The position numbers were made by a program, and so were the translations under genes. Shown here in pieces: positions 47,401-58,561 of a stretch of 64,000 nucleotides of DNA (its first letter is position 1; every line of letters starts with the position of its first letter). Source of the DNA: Gnetum montanum (taxonomy: Eukaryota; Streptophyta; Gnetopsida; Gnetales; Gnetaceae); assembly GCA_015680685.1 (NCBI GenBank), contig MNCI01029492.1, positions 691,638 through 755,637 on the forward strand, given 5' to 3'. A model generated the notes under the pieces. It saw only the letters and a program-made list of their open reading frames with translations, did not search any database and had not been told where the DNA came from.

Positions 47401-49435
47401 AACAAATATAAGATAAAATCCAAAATTTTAGCCAAAAGTGTATAACTTAAGATCAATAAAGCCATGAAACACACTTGCAAACTTAGCCATGGGTATTTTG
47501 ATAATGAAAATTAACTATTTTTATTTACCACATGAGTTATAAGTGATAAATAAGTTTAACCTTACCTTCTGCATATGTTTGAGCATCATAGGTAGAAGCT
47601 ATATTTTCAGGATTCACAAATCTTGGAAAATTTTTGCATACAAAAGTGCATCAAATCCACCACACATACTTCCAATTAAAATTTAAATTAAAAGATGAGA
47701 TTTAATGAATCCAAAATGGGAAAGAAAGAAAAATAATTAGATGTATTGCATTAATTAATATGTGATTTAGACCTTTAATGTGAAGAATCTTTTAACATTA
47801 TTTTATGTTGATAAATATAATTTAGATATTTTATTATATTTTAATTCCCTCAATTCGTAACTTTCAAGAATCATATTCATTTGATGCATAGATCAAGAAG
47901 CATATATTTTACAAGGTACAAGTTTCATGTTTTCAGAGAGAATATAAATAATATATTATATTAATTTTTCATTGTATTAGAAGCTAAGGATAACCATTTA
48001 TTTTAAACTCCAACCTTGGATACATGAATAGTAAAATTCAAGTTTCCAAATCTTGTGTGCCTTTAATAAAGATATATACCAAGAATTCCCAATTTCTTAT
48101 AAAATGTTCAATCATAGAATTGTCGGTCGTTTTCCATGTTGACTTCATGTCTATTTTCTAGGTTGACATTTGATGGGCCAATCACATGAGAAAAAAATGA
48201 GTTGTAACAATTATCACATCTATTGTGATGGTCACTGTTCATAGCCAATTTAAAAGCTAGGGTAAAATCATAGTTCAAGATGAGCTATAGCTGTTACGGG
48301 TGGTTTTCTTGATGTCTATACATTATTTAATGTGGTTAATGCTTTGATTTTATAAATTCATTCAAAGAAAGGAAATTTTTAAATGCAATTTTTGAACATA
48401 CTTATCGTTCAAAATTGCAACTCCTCAGCTTGAATGTTGTCACTATAACAATGTGAAAATGAGCTTAGTTGCAAACCACCTCTCCATGTGATTAGTGCAT
48501 GAGCTCATTTTCGATTCAACCAAGCTTTCCTCATGTAATGAGTTTTGTCCTATACTAAATCTATGCAATAATCACTTCAAACTAAGATCTCTATAGTATG
48601 CATATGGAGAATTCACATGATCTTAGTCTAGTTAACTAGCTGTGATGTAGAGCTTTTTTGAATCACAAAATTTAAAAATTCAATGAAGTCAATTAGAATA
48701 GATCTAAGCATGAACAATGATTAGTAAACTCATACCCATGAGCTATTGGGTAAACTTTGAAGTAATTTTTGTAGGGTAAACTTATTGTACAACCTCACTG
48801 AGTAGTTGAGAGCATGTGACTCTTAATGTGCGGGGGCATCAGTAACACCATAATTTATGCTAATGTTGCAAACGTACCTCTTTGTTCTTCTTTGTAACAC
48901 CATAATTTATGCTAATGTTGCAAACATACCTCTTTGTTCTTCCTTGTAAAACCATACTTTATGTTGATGATGCTGCAAACTTATTACACACCATCATTCA
49001 TGATGCTACTACAAACATACCTCTTTCATGTGCATGTATTTGAGGTCGATCTCTGAATCCATAGAATGATTGTATAAGAGCCCTATAGCAAAAAACATAG
49101 CTCAAAAAAATGTAAATTTGTTGTCGCAGTGTCTGTAACAACAATGGCAATGATGATGACCAATGCTAATGACAAATTTAGAGTATACCAAAATACAACC
49201 ATTGTGTTGGCACTATTAGCATGCAGTGTGAGCCATCCACTTCTAAGTTTGCTACTATAATTTCTTTTTGCATAATTTTTGCTCTTGCTTTTATCCTTGC
49301 TACACTTCAGTTAGTTTTAATGGTTACTTTGACCTCATTAACATGTTTACATTAATGGAAAACCATCTTTTTCAATGGATTTGGTTTTGCTATGCTTTGT
49401 AATGTTTGTTGAATTTTTGCTTTGCTCTGTTGCAG
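44480..49435. other. AT-rich region, mostly unexplained
   Basis: The left part should be the 5' LTR of element F (minus strand), but I could not fix its right end. Irregular GGTCATG/GAGTTGTGGTCATG motifs recur at 44560-44910. The rest is AT-rich with only short random open frames. A 54-bp tandem repeat (48846-48955) is listed separately. No gene was recognised. The right end may be intron of the gene whose exons start at 49436. Confidence 0.5.
48846..49000. repeat. 54-bp tandem repeat
   Basis: About two and a half copies of a unit beginning CACCATAATTTATGCTAATG and ending GTTCTTCTTTGTAA. The first two copies differ at two or three bases. Confidence 0.85.
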
Positions 49436-49915
49436 AGAAGCTAAGGTCATGGAGCTGATCACTTCCCTCAACATCCTTCCATTTTTCATCGGTAAGTGAT
49501 TTTGATCATAATCTCTATTCTATTTTAATTTTTCATTGTATTTCTTTGTAATTTCTTTTAAGAAATCTTTTTTTGATACATTATTCATGATAGATGTCTT
49601 GTTGTCAATTGAATGATAGATGAAATAGCGAAGTTCATACAAATACTACTGGGGCTAATTTTTGTAATGGTAACCATGGCTCTAGTTAAGGCTATTTACC
49701 TGAAAACGTTGGCAACATCTTTGATGCATCTACTAACCAAATATTAGCAAAAGTAAAACTATTTGATCTAGCATATTTATGGTGTCCCAAACAAAGAACA
49801 TCGAGTGTATGCAAGCTAGATTTTGTGCCAATTTGCCATGGAATGTAGTGGTCTGAGGTAAAATACAGGATATAAAAATTGCTTCATCCATTTCAAATAG
49901 AACTGCATATGTAAG

Positions 49916-51501
49916 TGTTGTGGCTAAAACACCCCAAAAAATTCGAAGTCATTCTTGCTTCACCAAGCCTTGCAATTCACGCAGCACCATGACAATTCTT
50001 CAGGAGGAGAACGCTCTGAATTCAGGCTGGCCAGTTTGGCAAATTTTCTACTTTGGGCATGAACAAGCTCTACAGATCATCTTTCCTATCCACCCAAGTA
50101 GCCTACCTAATCGACAGCCTACTCAGAAATGGTGCACAGAGTTGACATTACTGCTCAGGGTGCGCAAAATAGTTCGACAAGTTTTCTAAGTCACAAAGTT
50201 TGCTATGCTATGCTACACCTCACTATGTAGCGTAGCAAGCTTCAAAAAATAATCTTAGAACAAAGTGCCACGCTATGCTACATAGCGTAGCATAGCATGG
50301 AAATAGCTATACAACTAGTCCCATCGCCCAACTTCAAGTTCTTCAGCAATGTCCCTTTCCGTTGGGAAGCGACGGACCATGCCTGCTACTATGCTATGCT
50401 GAGCTACATGGTGTAGCAAGGCACAACAATCTTGTGGAAGAGACAGAAGGCAACTCAACGAGTAGAATCAGTAAAGTTCTCAAGTCTTGCAACGCAAGAA
50501 GCAAAGTTTGCAAATCAGCAAAGTTTTTGTGACTAAGGTCTATCGCTATGCTATGCTACGCTACGTAACGTAGCATAGCGTAGCAAGCATGCAACACACA
50601 TGTAGCGAAACGCACAACAAAGTGCCACACTACATCGAGCATACTATGCTACAAAAGACAACAAAGCATGCAGGTGGATGTGCAACATCAATGCACTTCA
50701 CCTAATTAGACCGTTAGCACACATCTTCAGACACTGATGGTGCAATTATGGCATGGCAGGCTCACAGTTATGGCATGGTAGGCTTGCATTATAACAATCA
50801 TGTAGGTCCAATGGTCATGCATGGCATGTGCTGCACCAGCAAGTCAACTTGGGCCCAAGGAACGTGGTGTCCAAAACACCCCCTCCACGTGCCCTTGGTC
50901 CTATAAATACCCCAATGAGCAACATTCAAAGGGTTCAAATTTTCCTCTCTCTGGCATTGTAACATTGAGCATTGTAAGCTTTTTTTTTTGACACTGCAAA
51001 CAGTTAGCATTTTCAGCTGGCATTTTTGTTCTCTCCCCCTTCTACCACCTTAGTAGAACCCTGCATCATCAGCACCTAAGTCCGCACCTAAGCGCACAAC
51101 CTATTTTGCTCTACACTTCCTGGTTACCCTCAGGATCTCTGCACTCTTTCACACTATGCAACCAACTATATTCACCTTAACAAAGCAAACTTGTAGCTTT
51201 GAAGTGATGCATTCTTCTAACTACATTTTACTTTGTTTCCTACTTATTGTCATGTGTCACATTGTTTTCTACTTTATTTACTTTCAAGCATTACTTCACA
51301 TTTTCGTTCCCATTTTCAAGTTATATGTTACAAAAGGCTATATAGATGTCGATTAAGTCCTTGTCTGATCAACCAGACCATTCAAGGCACCCCATATCTG
51401 CACACACCCAGCATGGCCCTCCCACGAATACGGGGTCGAAAATGTTGTGCCCGTCAACCCCTCAGTGTTTTTCCAGTCGTCGATGTTTTCGGTCGCTACA
51501 G
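49916..51501 (+). repeat. Solo-like LTR (element E), related to A and B LTRs
   Basis: About 1.58 kb. The start (GGCTAAAACACCCCAAAAAA) and the end (CCTTGTCTGATC..., CGATGTTTTCGGTCGCTACA) resemble those of the A LTR. TATA box CTATAAATACCCC at 50901-50913. No primer site or internal region follows, so it looks like a solo LTR. The exact start is uncertain by a few bases and I found no target duplication. Confidence 0.65.
50190..50660. repeat. Palindromic TACGCT-type array in U3 of E
   Basis: Runs such as GCTATGCTATGCTACGCTAC followed by GTAACGTAGCATAGCGTAGC (near 50540-50585) form perfect or near-perfect palindromes. Several shorter GCTACATAGCGTAGC blocks surround them. Confidence 0.85.
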
Positions 51502-51517
51502 TGGCCAACATCACCCA

Positions 51518-52674
51518 TGCTATCGCAATCATATACCATTTCACCAAGCAATATTAATGTGTGAGAAGGTGGACTGACATGCAAGATGGTGAACCAACGA
51601 GTGGGCAGGTGGATCGACGTGCAAGAAGATGAACCGATGTGCAAGAGGATGGACTGACATGCAAGGAGGTAAAACATCATTGGGAAGTGGCTATAAGTAG
51701 AGAACGAAGGTGACATCAAGGGGGAAGCAAGGGCCTCCTTAACAAATCAGGCTCTCTTCTTGAACAGCTGTATCTCTCTTCATTGAGGCATACACAGATG
51801 GGCAAAGAGGTCTCTAGGGGCTGAAAAACCAGTGGATGGTAATTTTCTTTCTCTCTCTCTCTTCTCTTGTTTTTCTTAGGGTAACAATAATGCAGTTGAT
51901 GCGTGCAGATAGTGAGCATGATAGGTGAGTTCTATAGTCTTGTTTCTTTATTCTTGGCAACGGATCGATGACAATCAGTAGCGACAAAGCTACGTGGATG
52001 ACGATCAACAATCTTAGCAAGAAACTAAGAGCCAGCAATTTTCTTTTCACTTTTTGTAGTAGACCTGTGATGGTAGTAGACATAGGACTAGAGATAGCAA
52101 TGCATCTACTGACATGTGACAATGGGATTTGGTGGCTCGTTCTCTCTCTCTCTATCTCTCTCTCTCTCGCTGTTGTGATGTTGTAGCAATTGACAACAAT
52201 AGTTGTAGGCGTGGATTTTATAGTTCCATTTTATTTTTGACAAGTGGTGCATCTACAGTAGGGTTCTTTAAATAGGGATAAATATCCCTTTCTTGTACTA
52301 GTGACAGGGCACGTTCTGTCTATGTGTCAAAGATGCATCAACAGGCTTCTTTATCTAGCCTCTTCTCTCGCTCTCCCTCCTTCGGTGCCTATAGGCAATG
52401 TTGGCTATAGTAGCATCCACAACAAACTAACTGCAAATGGCAACAACAGCTAGGAAGTAGGGAAAATTTATTTTGGTTACCTTTTGTATTCTTAAATCCT
52501 AGACACTCATTCTAATTAAAATTTTCATTTTTTAATTATTTTCAAAAGACCATATAGCCCTATCTAACTGAGACTATTCCTAGGTTTCTATACCCATATG
52601 GGAGGTGTCCTAGGCAATATTCTCTTTAAATGAGTTTTTCCCTAAGTGTTGGTGCATCCAAAATTTATGCAACA
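51518..52674 (+). repeat. Left LTR of element G
   Basis: About 1157 bp, matching 53131-54279. TATA-like CTATAAGTAG at 51691-51700. CT-rich microsatellites near 51845 and 52140. It ends ...TTTATGCAACA, and a primer-site-like TGGCAGTAGGAGCC follows at 52681. Confidence 0.8.
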
Positions 52675-53130
52675 ACTTTTTGGCAGTAGGAGCCTCTTTC
52701 CTACCTTTTATTTACTAGCTCTTCTTGCCATTTTGTTGTGGCTATTTCATTTTCCAATATTGTCTTGGAACTTGTTAAATTTTTTTAAAAAACCTTTGTC
52801 TTTAGACCCTTTATTTTCTATCTTTTTTTATGCTTTCTATTTTCTATAAATTGTTATTATCGAAACTTTTTTTCTTATAACCCTCGTTTCCCAATCCCAT
52901 TTTTGGATTTCTATTTTGAAGATCCTTACTTTAGTTCTAACTTGGATGAGGTGGTTTTATTATTTAATTTTAAATTTATTTTTTCTAAAAAAAATTATTT
53001 TATTAATTTTCTTTTAACATTTCGTGGTTTTTGTTGCTTCTTGCACTTGCATGCAATTTGTTGTTTAGGGGCTAAGTGTTGTGGCCAACCTCGCCTGTAA
53101 AATTAAATGCCATAATCAACAAAACCATCC
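52675..53130 (+). other. Short internal region of element G
   Basis: Only about 456 bp separate the two LTRs. It starts with the primer binding site (52681-52694). The rest matches the 5' leader of element D (57890-58230; for example CCTCGTTTCCCAATCCCATT against CCTCATTTCCCAGTCCAATT). It has no coding capacity. G is therefore a deletion derivative or non-autonomous relative of D. Confidence 0.75.
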
Positions 53131-53939
53131 TGTAAAATTATATACCATTTCACCAAGTAATATTAACATGCAAGAAGGTGGACCAATGTGCAGGGAGGTG
53201 GATCGATGTGTGGGGAGGTGAACCGTTGGAAGATGCACCAACATGCGAGAAGGTGAAACATCACTAGTAGACAATTATAAAGCAAAGAACGAAGGTGGCA
53301 TCAAGGGGGGAAGCAAGAGCCTCCTTAACAAATTAGACTCTCTTCCCAAACAACTATGTCTCTCTTCATTAAGACACATGTAGATGGGAAGGGAGGTCTC
53401 TAGCTATTGAGAAACTAGCATACAGTGATTTTTTCTCTCTCTCTCTTCTCCTATTTTTCTTAGGGAAAAAACAATGTAACTAATGTGCATGAATGGTAGG
53501 TGTGGTAAATAGGTTCTGCAGTCTTGTTTCTTTATTCTTGGCAACAAATCAATGATAGTCAGTAGTAACAGAGTTACATGGACAACAATTAATAATCTCT
53601 GCAGAAAACCAAGAGGCGGCAATTTTCTTTTCCCTTTTCATGGTAGACCCATGATGGCGGTAGATGTAGGACTAGAGACAACAATGTGTCTATTGGCATG
53701 TAGCAGTGGGATCTAGCAATGGCTCATTCTCTCTCTCTCTTTGTTGTGGTGTTGTAGGAATTGACAATAGCAGTTGTAGGTATGAGTTCTACAGTTCCAC
53801 TCTATTCTTGGCGAGTGGTGCATCTACAATAGGGTTCTTCAAATAGGGACAAATTTTCCTCTCTCATGCTAGTAATGGAGCATGTTTTTTCTATGCGTCA
53901 AAGATGCATTAGATCAGTAGGACCCATCATCCAACCTCT

Positions 53940-53990
<51 letters not shown>

Positions 53991-54279
53991 GTGGCTATAA
54001 GTAATGTTGACTATGGCAGCGTCCACAACGAACTAGCAATGAACGATGACAACAATCTAGCAGCAGGAAATTTTATTTTGGTTACCTTTTGTATTATTGA
54101 ATTTAAGACACTCATTCCAATTAAAATTTTCATTTTTCTATTATTTTCAAAAGGCCACGTAGTCCTCTTCAGCTAAGACTATTCTTGAGTTTACCTACCC
54201 ATATGAGAGGCACCCTAGGCAATAGTCTCCTTAAATAAGTTTTTCCCTAGGTATTAGTGCATCAAAAATTTATGCATCA
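53131..54279 (+). repeat. Right LTR of element G
   Basis: About 1149 bp, homologous to 51518-52674 throughout (same TATA region, same CT tracts, same end ...TTTATGCATCA). A (CT)n tract of about 45 bp lies at 53940-53985. It ends 8 bases before the third exon block of the TMEM209-like gene. Confidence 0.8.
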
Positions 54280-54689
54280 ATAATAAGGACTCGAGCAGTC
54301 AATCCAAGCTTTTTGGGATCTAGGTGTAGTGTATCCACGCATTAAGAACTAGAGAGATAACTTACGTCAATGGTTTTCTGAAGTTCTGCTCAAGCCTCTA
54401 GTTCAGAAGATCAACAACAACCATCTTTAGGTAGAGTTGCATGTGCATATGTTCCAAGCTTTCCTATGTTATTTAGCTTTAACAAATCTTAACATGTGTA
54501 TTTTTTATTTTAAATCTTTGAAAAAGGTTATGCAAGTAGCAACAAAACTTGGGTTGACCATAAACATTCTAGTAGTAGGAAGAAATGAACCAGATCCTCG
54601 TATTGTTGGAAACAAGTGCAAGATCCTGGATGAGGATGTAGTTCTTCATTAGTTGAAAGCTATCCTAATTCAAGCACAGGATTCTCCTA

Positions 54690-55488
54690 GTAAGTTGGAA
54701 ATTTTAATAAATCACTAATTTTCCTTCATGTTTTGGAATCTACGTCACAACCTTGAGAATATGTTTTATATTTTTCATGTCTTTGTGTGGCTAGTAGAAT
54801 TCTAGAATATTATATAATTGATTATTGAGACCAACCTTACCCATGCCAAGCACAGGGCCATAATCAATAGTATTCAACAATGATATTAAACAAAGAATAT
54901 TTATGTAAAGAAGCTTAGGGTGTGGAACCTAAAAGAAAAATTTTCGTATTAGAACACCTTAACATATAAGGTTAAGTAGAAGTATCACGATGTGATAATT
55001 CATATGATATAATTGGTAATGTAAACAATAAATCAAATACTAATTGTGTTTAATACCAAATATTCTTACTTTAATATTAATATTCATTCATATGATCCAT
55101 TTATATTTGTTTAAATATTTTTAAAAAAAGAAATCTTAAGATATTTTAGATTATCCTGCTTAGGTTTTTTTTTTTCCTAACTTTGATTTAGAGCATTTGG
55201 TTTCTTTTAGATTCATAATGGTTATTGACCCTCCTCATTCCATTTTAAACAAAAATTTATCTCACATTCTATTAAAAATGTGTCTTTTACTATGATTTCT
55301 CATAACCATATGCCACCACCTTTACTTGGACTTCCAATTGTCCATGAATTTTCATGTTGTTTAACTCGAACTACAAGGTTTCATACAAAATGGTATACTT
55401 TCACTTTGAAATTGTGAACCATCCACTTCACGAATCACTAAGCATTCAATCCATGAGCTTGAAAAATATTTTTTAGCTAACCACATAT
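54690..55488. other. AT-rich non-coding stretch
   Basis: This follows the last recognised exon of the TMEM209-like remnant and begins with a consensus donor, so it is probably intron. Nothing else is visible. Confidence 0.5.
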
Positions 55489-55499
55489 AAGTATATTGA

Positions 55500-56406
55500 C
55501 GCGTTTCTTCCTCGAGGCCCTCCGCCTTAAACGACGCGGTCGCCACTCGAGGTTAATTTTAGCTCTGTGGCGGGGGGTGGGGGGCAGGGGGCTCAGGGCC
55601 CATCCTCTACCCCCACTGGGGGTCGCCTCGCTGATGCCCCCTGCTTCCCCCACTTCCCCCACCCTGCCCACTCAACGGCGTCGGGCCGCTTTCAACCTTA
55701 CCTGGGGACGTCGTTCCTGCCGCAATCCTGCCCCCTCGCCTGACCCCCCCAGTGCCCCCCGAATTAGGAGGCAAAACTTCAACAGGCGGTCGCTGCTACT
55801 CGGGAGGCCGAGCGACAGACTTCGGAGATTAGGTGAACTGAGACCCTAGCCCAGTGGTGTGCCGACCACGAAGCCCAGCTTCAGGAACAAGCACAACAGC
55901 TGAACCGGTAGCACATGCTCACAATGGAGACCTTGTGGGCCCAGCTCACAGATGAGCTCCGGGACTGAATCAGGGAGGAGCTGCGTCAGGAGGAGGCGAC
56001 TCGTCTGACCTAGGAGGCGACGGCCCGGGAAGAGCAGGAACGCTTGCAAGAGGAAGAAGAGCAATGGCAACGGCAACTCGACCGGGCACATCAGCATAGC
56101 GCCCGCCAATGGCTCAGGGGGGGGCGCTGCCCGTATAGCATTTTGGGCATTAGCTGTGAGAGCTCCTGGGGGAGCTCAGACACCACATCAGACGCACGTC
56201 TGCTAGATTCCACCCCGATGCGGGGGACTCCTCGGCCGACCGAAGCAGGCGCAAGGCTCTTATGCAGGGCTTCCAACAAGCCGCTAACTTCGTGGACACT
56301 GAGGAGCATCGCGCCACCCTGGACCTGCTTCATGAGCTGGAGCNTGTAATTGTATACTCGTGTACCATACTTTCAGTAATACAAACCCAAACATTCTCTC
56401 AAAAAA
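55500..56406 (+). mobile_element. GC-rich retroposed gag-like fragment with poly(A) tail
   Basis: A GC-rich block in AT-rich DNA, flanked by an 11-bp direct repeat AAGTATATTGA (55489-55499 and 56407-56417), ending with an A-tract. These are the marks of LINE-type target-primed insertion of an RNA. The plus strand (from about 55760) encodes a coiled-coil-like, glutamine- and glutamate-rich protein (TREAERQTSEI; ADHEAQLQEQAQQL; REEQERLQEEEEQWQRQLD), resembling the N-terminal Gag of plant Ty3/gypsy elements. It is broken by four stops of the CGA/CAG to TGA/TAG kind and by a frameshift near 56116. A single unread base (N) at 56344 precedes a 3'-end-like AT-rich tail. The family is not identified. 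Confidence 0.75.
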
Positions 56407-56417
56407 AAGTATATTGA

Positions 56418-56640
56418 GTATATTCTTTGTTTCCCATTCTGAGAACTCCAATTAACTCTGTCTCTTTTTGTCTGTATCTTTGCTGTAGGGAAGGATCACT
56501 CTACCAACAAAAATGGCAACTTCATACTACAACACAATCTTTTAGATGTATGACACATTCAACGGTTACAAGGGAATTATATGAGAGTGCAGGGGAGGTG
56601 AAGAATGTTGGCAATGCTGGTAAAATGGTAGTTACTCAGA
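56418..56640 (+). other. Possible further exon of the TMEM209-like remnant
   Basis: A good acceptor (TTTGTCTGTATCTTTGCTGTAG, ending 56488) is followed by an open stretch whose phase would fit the exon ending at 54689. The peptide (KDHSTNKNGNFILQHN) does not clearly match the family, so this is only a candidate. Confidence 0.25.
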
Positions 56641-57849
56641 TCTGACTGGTGGAAACGTGCTACCATTACACCATATGTGGGTGGTGTAATGGCAAGAGTT
56701 GATGGGCATTACAGGAGTGGCGATAACTAACTTTGATCTGTAGCAGCTATAAACACAAGGCTACCAGCAAATCAAGGGAGAACACTAGAAGGGTTTGGCT
56801 AGCTTTTTGTCTCGAGACGTGCAGTGACAACAGACACCTGTAGCATGTTAGTAGCCCACTAGAGCTAGGGAGATTCAGGGAGCAGTAGTCACAAAACCAA
56901 CTTGCAATAGTTTTCTTAGTGGAACTAGGTGCATTACAACAAGCTTGGATCTTCCTTTTACCTATAGGTGACAACAAGGTGCATGGCTCTATAGCACCAG
57001 ATAGCATGTTGGGTAACCTCACTCTTTCTCCTTTACAACAGTGGCTCTAGACATGCGGAACAGCAATGGTAGTGGGTAGTGGTGATGCCATGATTGATGT
57101 GAACACCATGAAGAATCGTTTTCTCTCTCTCCCGGCACATGACCATCAGTAGCGCATGGCAATAGGAGGACAACAAACACTGCCAACATTATTAGTGGAC
57201 ACACGACACGTTATAGATTCTCTTTGGGTAGCGACACATGCACCACTTGAGGCACAAGTGGCTACACACGACTACAATAGGTGATGCTTTCTTTTCCTTT
57301 TTTTTAGGTAGACAGATTATGTTTCTTTGGACATAGCATGCATGCATGGTAAGGATAGGCAACATTGGGCCTCCTCTTCTCCTACTTGCAATGATTCATT
57401 CCCTTTTTCGAAGACAAGTAGGTGGTGAACAGTAGAGATCTCTCTCTCTCTCTCTCTCCATGCTAGCAGCAACTACCTTAGTAGAGACCAAGAGAAGCAA
57501 CACATTCTCATAGAAAGCGTGATCTCTCTCTCTTTCTCTGTTTGGCAATGATCATAGTTTTCCTACTTGATAGTGGATACCACCGACAGTGATCGACAAA
57601 TGACAACAGCGAGACCAAGGGAAAATTTATATTTTTCTTTTGGTTACTTATTGTACTCTAAAATTGCAAAAACATTCCATTTAAATTCCTAATTATTTTA
57701 CTTAGTTTATTGTTTTTAAATGTTGCATAGCCCTCTCCAACTAAGATTATTCCTAGGTTTTCATACCCATACAAGAGGTGCCCTAGGCGATAGTCTGCTA
57801 AAACGAATTTTTCTTAGGTGTTGATGTGTCCAAAATTTACACATCAACA
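56640..57849 (+). repeat. 5' LTR of element D (left end uncertain)
   Basis: 57600-57849 aligns with the LTR ends of G (GGTTACTTATTGTACTC..., CATACCCATACAAGAGGTGC, TTTACACATCAACA). The left part is more diverged, with CT microsatellites at 57431-57460 and 57520-57540 as in G, and the start is not resolved. Confidence 0.55.
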
Positions 57850-57856
57850 CCTTTTT

Positions 57857-57874
57857 GACACTAGAAGAAGAGCC
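57857..57874 (+). other. Primer binding site of element D
   Basis: GACACTAGAAGAAGAGCC starts eight bases after the LTR end at 57849. It is a diverged form of the GCTAGAAGGAGGGCC site of element A. 57875-58560 is an AT-rich leader without a gene. Confidence 0.65.
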
Positions 57875-58561
57875 TAAACCTTCAGCCCTTTTTTTCCCAT
57901 ATTAGTTTTTCTTGCCACTTTTCTTATGCCTATTTTGTTTCCCAATCCTATTTTTGAGCTTATTGAATTTTTCCTTTTAAAATCTCTATTTTAAGCCTTA
58001 ATTTTCAAAAAAAAAAATCTTTTGCTTTATTGTCTAAAAATTTTTGTGTCTCATCATCCATTTCTAATTTTTTTAAAAACCCTCATTTCCCAGTCCAATT
58101 TTTAGATTTGTGTTTTGACGGTCCTTACCTAAGTCCTAACTTTGGTAAAGTGATGTTATTACTCATTAAATTTTATTTTTATTTTTTTGAATTTTTTTAT
58201 TTTACTGTTTTGCTTTTTTAAAAAATTTTATAAATTTTGCAATTTTATGCATTTATTTTTCCTCTTGAAAAAAATTATTTTTTAAAAAAGTAGAATATTT
58301 TAGTGTTTTCTTCTTTGTCAAAAAAAATTATTATTTCAATATTTTCTTTTCTTTTTACTTAATCTCATAATTTTATTTTAACAATCATATTTTATATATA
58401 TTTTTTTATAAGTCTCTTCTGCCCCTAATCAACTAATCACCCATCTCTTCACATTAAGGAAACGACAAGCTTTACGTTTCCTAAGTTCTAGTCCTAGGAG
58501 AACTTGGACTAGGATAGAGCCAATCAATCCCTAGCTTCCTTGGTGAGTAATCCCTTTAACT

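Larger units (their letters stand above)
49436..54689 (+). pseudogene. TMEM209/CytB561_N-like plant gene remnant, interrupted
   Basis: Four exon-like blocks. 49436-49491 (after TTGCTCTGTTGCAG, before GTAAGT) joins in phase to 49620 to about 49749, which encodes a hydrophobic segment (IQILLGLIFVMVTMALVKAI). Later, about 54288-54430 encodes EQSIQAFWDLGVVYPRIKN, then RDNLRQWFSEVLLKPLVQKI. It joins across a 106-base intron to 54537-54689 (VMQVATKLGLTINI; LDEDVVLH), which ends at GTAAGT. The order and motifs match the plant TMEM209-like family (CytB561_N), a nuclear-envelope or membrane protein family. Stops (TAG) at three places in the last two exons, and the LTR insertions between 49916 and 54279, mark it as dead. 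Introns show it is not a processed copy. Confidence 0.6.

Noticed and set aside
53940-53985. (CT)n tract, and similar tracts at 52140 and 57431, as regulatory elements
   Set aside because: They are simple microsatellites in matching places of the related G and D LTRs. No further function can be supported.
55496-55849. 117-codon frame at the 5' part of the GC-rich insertion as a gene
   Set aside because: GC-rich DNA has few stops by chance. The gag-like signal lies in another frame further downstream, and no start context or similarity supports this one.
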